Positions 61,916 through 64,000 of a stretch of DNA of 64,000 nt are shown here, one piece after another; position 1 is the first letter of the stretch, and every line of letters begins with the position of its first letter. Position numbers and translations under genes: made by a program. Source of the stretch: Parapristionchus giblindavisi (lineage: Eukaryota > Nematoda > Chromadorea > Rhabditida > Diplogasteridae); assembly GCA_943737045.1 (NCBI GenBank), contig CALSFV010000653.1:124001-188000 (forward strand), read 5' to 3'. Under the pieces are notes generated by a model. The model had not been told where the DNA came from. It saw only the letters and a list, made by a program, of their open reading frames with translations, and did no database searches.

Positions 61916-62346
61916 AATTTTAAGATATTAAAGAAAGATAAAGTTTAAAGCGAATTATAAGGCTTTTCTTGGACCCTAGTGATTCGACTATGACCACTGT
62001 CTGGTTCTGACCCCGGCTAAGCTCTTTGGGCAGGAGCTCGGGTCTGAGAAACTCACAATAGCATGCTCTAGATATGCTTGATAAAGTATTAGTAGGACAA
62101 AGTAATACACAACTGGGAACAGGGTGATAACTGCATCGAATTTTGGAAAAAAAATGGTTTACGTCCAAGTATGACAATAATTATTTTTATTTCATTCCAG
62201 TATCGGTCGATATTCATTCTGATTAGTATATTTTGTAATCGTAACTTATCGTGGATTAATTTAAAAATAATAAGCAAGTAGTGAAACGCCGGGTATTGAA
62301 TTGATAGTCTGATATTCAGCGTGAATCTGGTAAATTTACGTCACTT

Positions 62347-62483
62347 ATATATATATTTATATATATTTATTTATCCATCAGTTAAAATAAGAGTAATGAA
62401 TGAATGAAGCAATAAGGAGTGATGGAATTCCGTCGCTTAAGCGATTTCGGTTGGGGAGTGGCAGCTTTAGCTGAGTAATGATA
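62347..62483 (-). other. LINE 3' UTR and AT-rich tail
   Basis: 137 bp after the stop codon. On the minus strand it ends in GATAAATAAATATATATAAA and further TA repeats, directly joined to satellite sequence. The tail is a TA/TAAA microsatellite rather than plain poly(A). Confidence 0.7.
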
Positions 62484-64000
62484 TTAAGGACGAATACGAG
62501 ATTGAGTAATAATATTGTGAGGGGGCAAATTTAGTATCCCTGCACGGAATATATGGGGAGGGGAAGAGACAAGCTCTTGGGTGAGGGAGTTCCACGTGGA
62601 CAAAGATCTGGAGGCACAAGTAGAAAGAGATTTGGGAATACAAAAAGGTAGAGATATCCTATAACGATGACTAATTCTATTACAATCAATATAGTATAAG
62701 TTAGAAGAGTCAAATAAAGAATAGTTATGTACGGTGCTATGGAGAAATTGGAGATCACGGATGGCTCTTCTATATTCTAATGTGGGGAGTTGAAGAAAAG
62801 CGTTGCGTTCGTTAAAAGGTAAGGGAGCAAGCTTGCACTTAGCAAAAAGTCTATATGTGAAATTTCTTTGTACACTTTCTATTGAATTGGTCAGGTATTT
62901 AAGGGTGGGATTCCAGATAATAGGACATGATTCAAGAATTGGTCTTATATAAACAGTATAAGCTCTAGATAAAAGTGAATGGGAACGAGAGTGGACAGAC
63001 AAGAACAGCATATTAATAGAAGCTTTGGCCTTAGTAGTTATGACTGATATATGGTGATTAAACGACAAATCAGAGCTCATGTGAACTCCTAAGTCTCTTA
63101 CAACAGGCGATGAGGAAAGTGGGCAACCATTCATAATATACTGGGTACGAGTCTTTAAAGGGCCAATATGGAGGACAGTACATTTGGGGGCAGATATAGT
63201 CATATTCCATGTGAGACTCCAATCAACAATAGAATCAATAGCCGATTGTAAAGATTTAGATTCGGAAGGAACGGGGGCGTAAATCTTAAGATCATCAGCA
63301 AAAATACCGTATTTTACACTAGAGGGAATTATAACAGATAAATCATTAATAAATAGTATGAACAAGAGTGGACCAATGCTGGAGCCCTGAGGCACACCAG
63401 AGGTGATGGGACTAGGGCGGGACATGGAATCACCTATAAGCACCGATTGTGAACGATTAGACAAGTAAGAATTAAACCAAGATACAATATGAGGTGAGAT
63501 TCCTATACATTTAAGTTTGTGCAGTAATAGTCTATGGTCGATACTATCAAAAGCCTTAGCGAAGTCAAAATAGATAACATCAACAGAAATACCGGCAGAA
63601 ACACACTTAACATAATAGGAATGGGACTCGCATAATTGCGTAGCTGTGGATCTACTACTCCTAAAGCCAGCTTGATGAAAATCCAGAATATTATTCGATT
63701 CAAGATATTCAGTAAGTTCTTTGATCAAAATTTTCTCGAAAATTTTCGAAGCAGTGGAGGTCAAAGAGATCGGGCGGAAGTTAGCTATGTTGTTATTATT
63801 GGATTTTTTCGGGATGGGTTTGACAATTGCTACTTTCCATAAGCTAGGTACAATAGAAGTAAGAAGAGTCTTATTAAAAATTATGGTTAAGGGGACAACA
63901 ATTGAGTATTTACATTTACAATATACAATATTAGGAATGTTATCAGGAGATGTATTCACTTTAGGTATTAGGTCAGATAAAGCTAAACGTATCTGTTGAG
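62484..64000 (-). CDS. LINE reverse transcriptase, C-terminal part (partial at window edge)
   Basis: The frame is open from the stop at 62484-62486 to the last base of the window, at least 505 codons. There is no need for a start inside the window: the first ATG-like position upstream is only a GTG (63959). RT motifs appear in order: IPKKSNNNN and FRPISL; GFRSSRST; FDFAKAFDSIDH (first catalytic Asp); SGVPQGSSIGPLLF; then FADD at about 63302-63291 with the catalytic Asp pair; and a thumb region with LGVHMS. The C-terminal part has LPTLEYRRAIRDLQFLH, as in jockey and CR1 proteins. No zinc knuckle or RNase H is seen after RT. The frame is intact in the visible part. It would copy its own RNA at a nicked target. 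Clade choice within jockey/CR1 is inferred. Confidence 0.9.
   Translation of the reverse strand, partial: QQIRLALSDLIPKVNTSPDNIPNIVYCKCKYSIVVPLTIIFNKTLLTSIVPSLWKVAIVKPIPKKSNNNNIANFRPISLTSTASKIFEKILIKELTEYLESNNILDFHQAGFRSSRSTATQLCESHSYYVKCVSAGISVDVIYFDFAKAFDSIDHRLLLHKLKCIGISPHIVSWFNSYLSNRSQSVLIGDSMSRPSPITSGVPQGSSIGPLLFILFINDLSVIIPSSVKYGIFADDLKIYAPVPSESKSLQSAIDSIVDWSLTWNMTISAPKCTVLHIGPLKTRTQYIMNGCPLSSSPVVRDLGVHMSSDLSFNHHISVITTKAKASINMLFLSVHSRSHSLLSRAYTVYIRPILESCPIIWNPTLKYLTNSIESVQRNFTYRLFAKCKLAPLPFNERNAFLQLPTLEYRRAIRDLQFLHSTVHNYSLFDSSNLYYIDCNRISHRYRISLPFCIPKSLSTCASRSLSTWNSLTQELVSSPPHIFRAGILNLPPHNIITQSRIRP

Larger units (their letters stand above)
52783..62346 (+). repeat. Satellite array, segment 4 (about 18 monomers)
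   Basis: The array continues in phase from the BEL insertion to the terminal LINE. It is dominated by the CAGCTGAAAACAGGG subfamily, mostly 522 bp long, and returns to a type-B unit at about 61.9 kb. No gene is visible. The last monomer is cut at GTAAATTTACGTCACTT where the LINE tail begins. Confidence 0.96.
62347..64000 (-). mobile_element. CR1/jockey-like non-LTR retrotransposon (LINE), 3' part; runs off the window
   Basis: The satellite ends abruptly at 62346 and is followed by an AT-rich tail, a short 3' untranslated region and a reverse transcriptase ORF on the minus strand that stays open to the window edge. Motifs fit an APE-type LINE of the jockey/CR1 superfamily. The 5' end and any endonuclease domain lie beyond position 64000, so full length or 5' truncation and the TSD cannot be judged. 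Confidence 0.88.

Noticed and set aside
1..62346. Recurrent minus-strand ORFs of 62, 76, 85, 98-118 codons in almost every satellite monomer
   Set aside because: Typical members begin with TTG, not ATG. Different monomers join different frames at the variable A-run, so no single protein is conserved. Openness follows from copying of one unit.
1..62346. CRISPR array
   Set aside because: Repeat units are ~523 bp and entirely repeated; there are no short repeats with unique spacers, and the locus is eukaryotic.
62531..62758. 75-codon minus-strand ORF and other short frames within the LINE
   Set aside because: Overlaps the long RT ORF in another frame and is a shadow.

Overview
The window is a eukaryotic, almost certainly invertebrate, satellite-DNA locus. 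It is AT-rich. About 53.8 kb consists of a head-to-tail array of a 522-525 bp monomer, roughly 103 copies in one orientation. Four retroelement insertions interrupt or end the array. No host protein gene, tRNA or rRNA was recognised. The elements (a BEL/Pao-type LTR element, a gag-bearing LTR element and a CR1/jockey-type LINE) and nematode-like TTTTCAG motifs suggest an ecdysozoan, perhaps a nematode. That assignment is inference; no sequence here fixes the species.

Layout: (1) 1-19041, satellite, about 36 monomers. (2) 19042-22723, a complete LTR retrotransposon on the minus strand with 407-bp LTRs, a 4-bp target-site duplication (TSD), a 639-residue Gag-like ORF with one CCHC zinc knuckle, and no protease, reverse transcriptase (RT) or integrase. 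Its leader carries nine tandem 49-bp repeats that can fold as hairpins. (3) 22724-26638, satellite. (4) 26639-26871, a 233-bp non-LTR element fragment with a 10-bp TSD and a TGTAA-type tail. (5) 26872-48148, satellite. (6) 48149-52782, a BEL/Pao-type LTR element on the minus strand with 843-bp LTRs and a 4-bp TSD. It encodes an 804-residue Gag-protease protein and lacks RT, RNase H and integrase. (7) 52783-62346, satellite. (8) 62347-64000, the 3' part of a CR1/jockey-like LINE on the minus strand; its RT ORF is open to the window edge.

The array has strong higher-order structure. Blocks of 2, 3, 5, 6, 7, 8 and 10 monomers recur with shared private variants. Both LTR elements sit in only one copy of a duplicated block, and the other copy preserves the empty site. 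The order of events can therefore be read directly: block amplification first, LTR-element insertion afterwards. Each LTR pair looks identical by eye, which also points to recent insertion.

Both LTR elements keep cis-acting parts (LTRs, polypurine tract, and for the first a likely primer-binding site) and a Gag-type protein but have no polymerase. They are best read as non-autonomous elements that need RT and integrase from partners outside this window. Short ORFs that recur in nearly every satellite monomer are judged non-coding.
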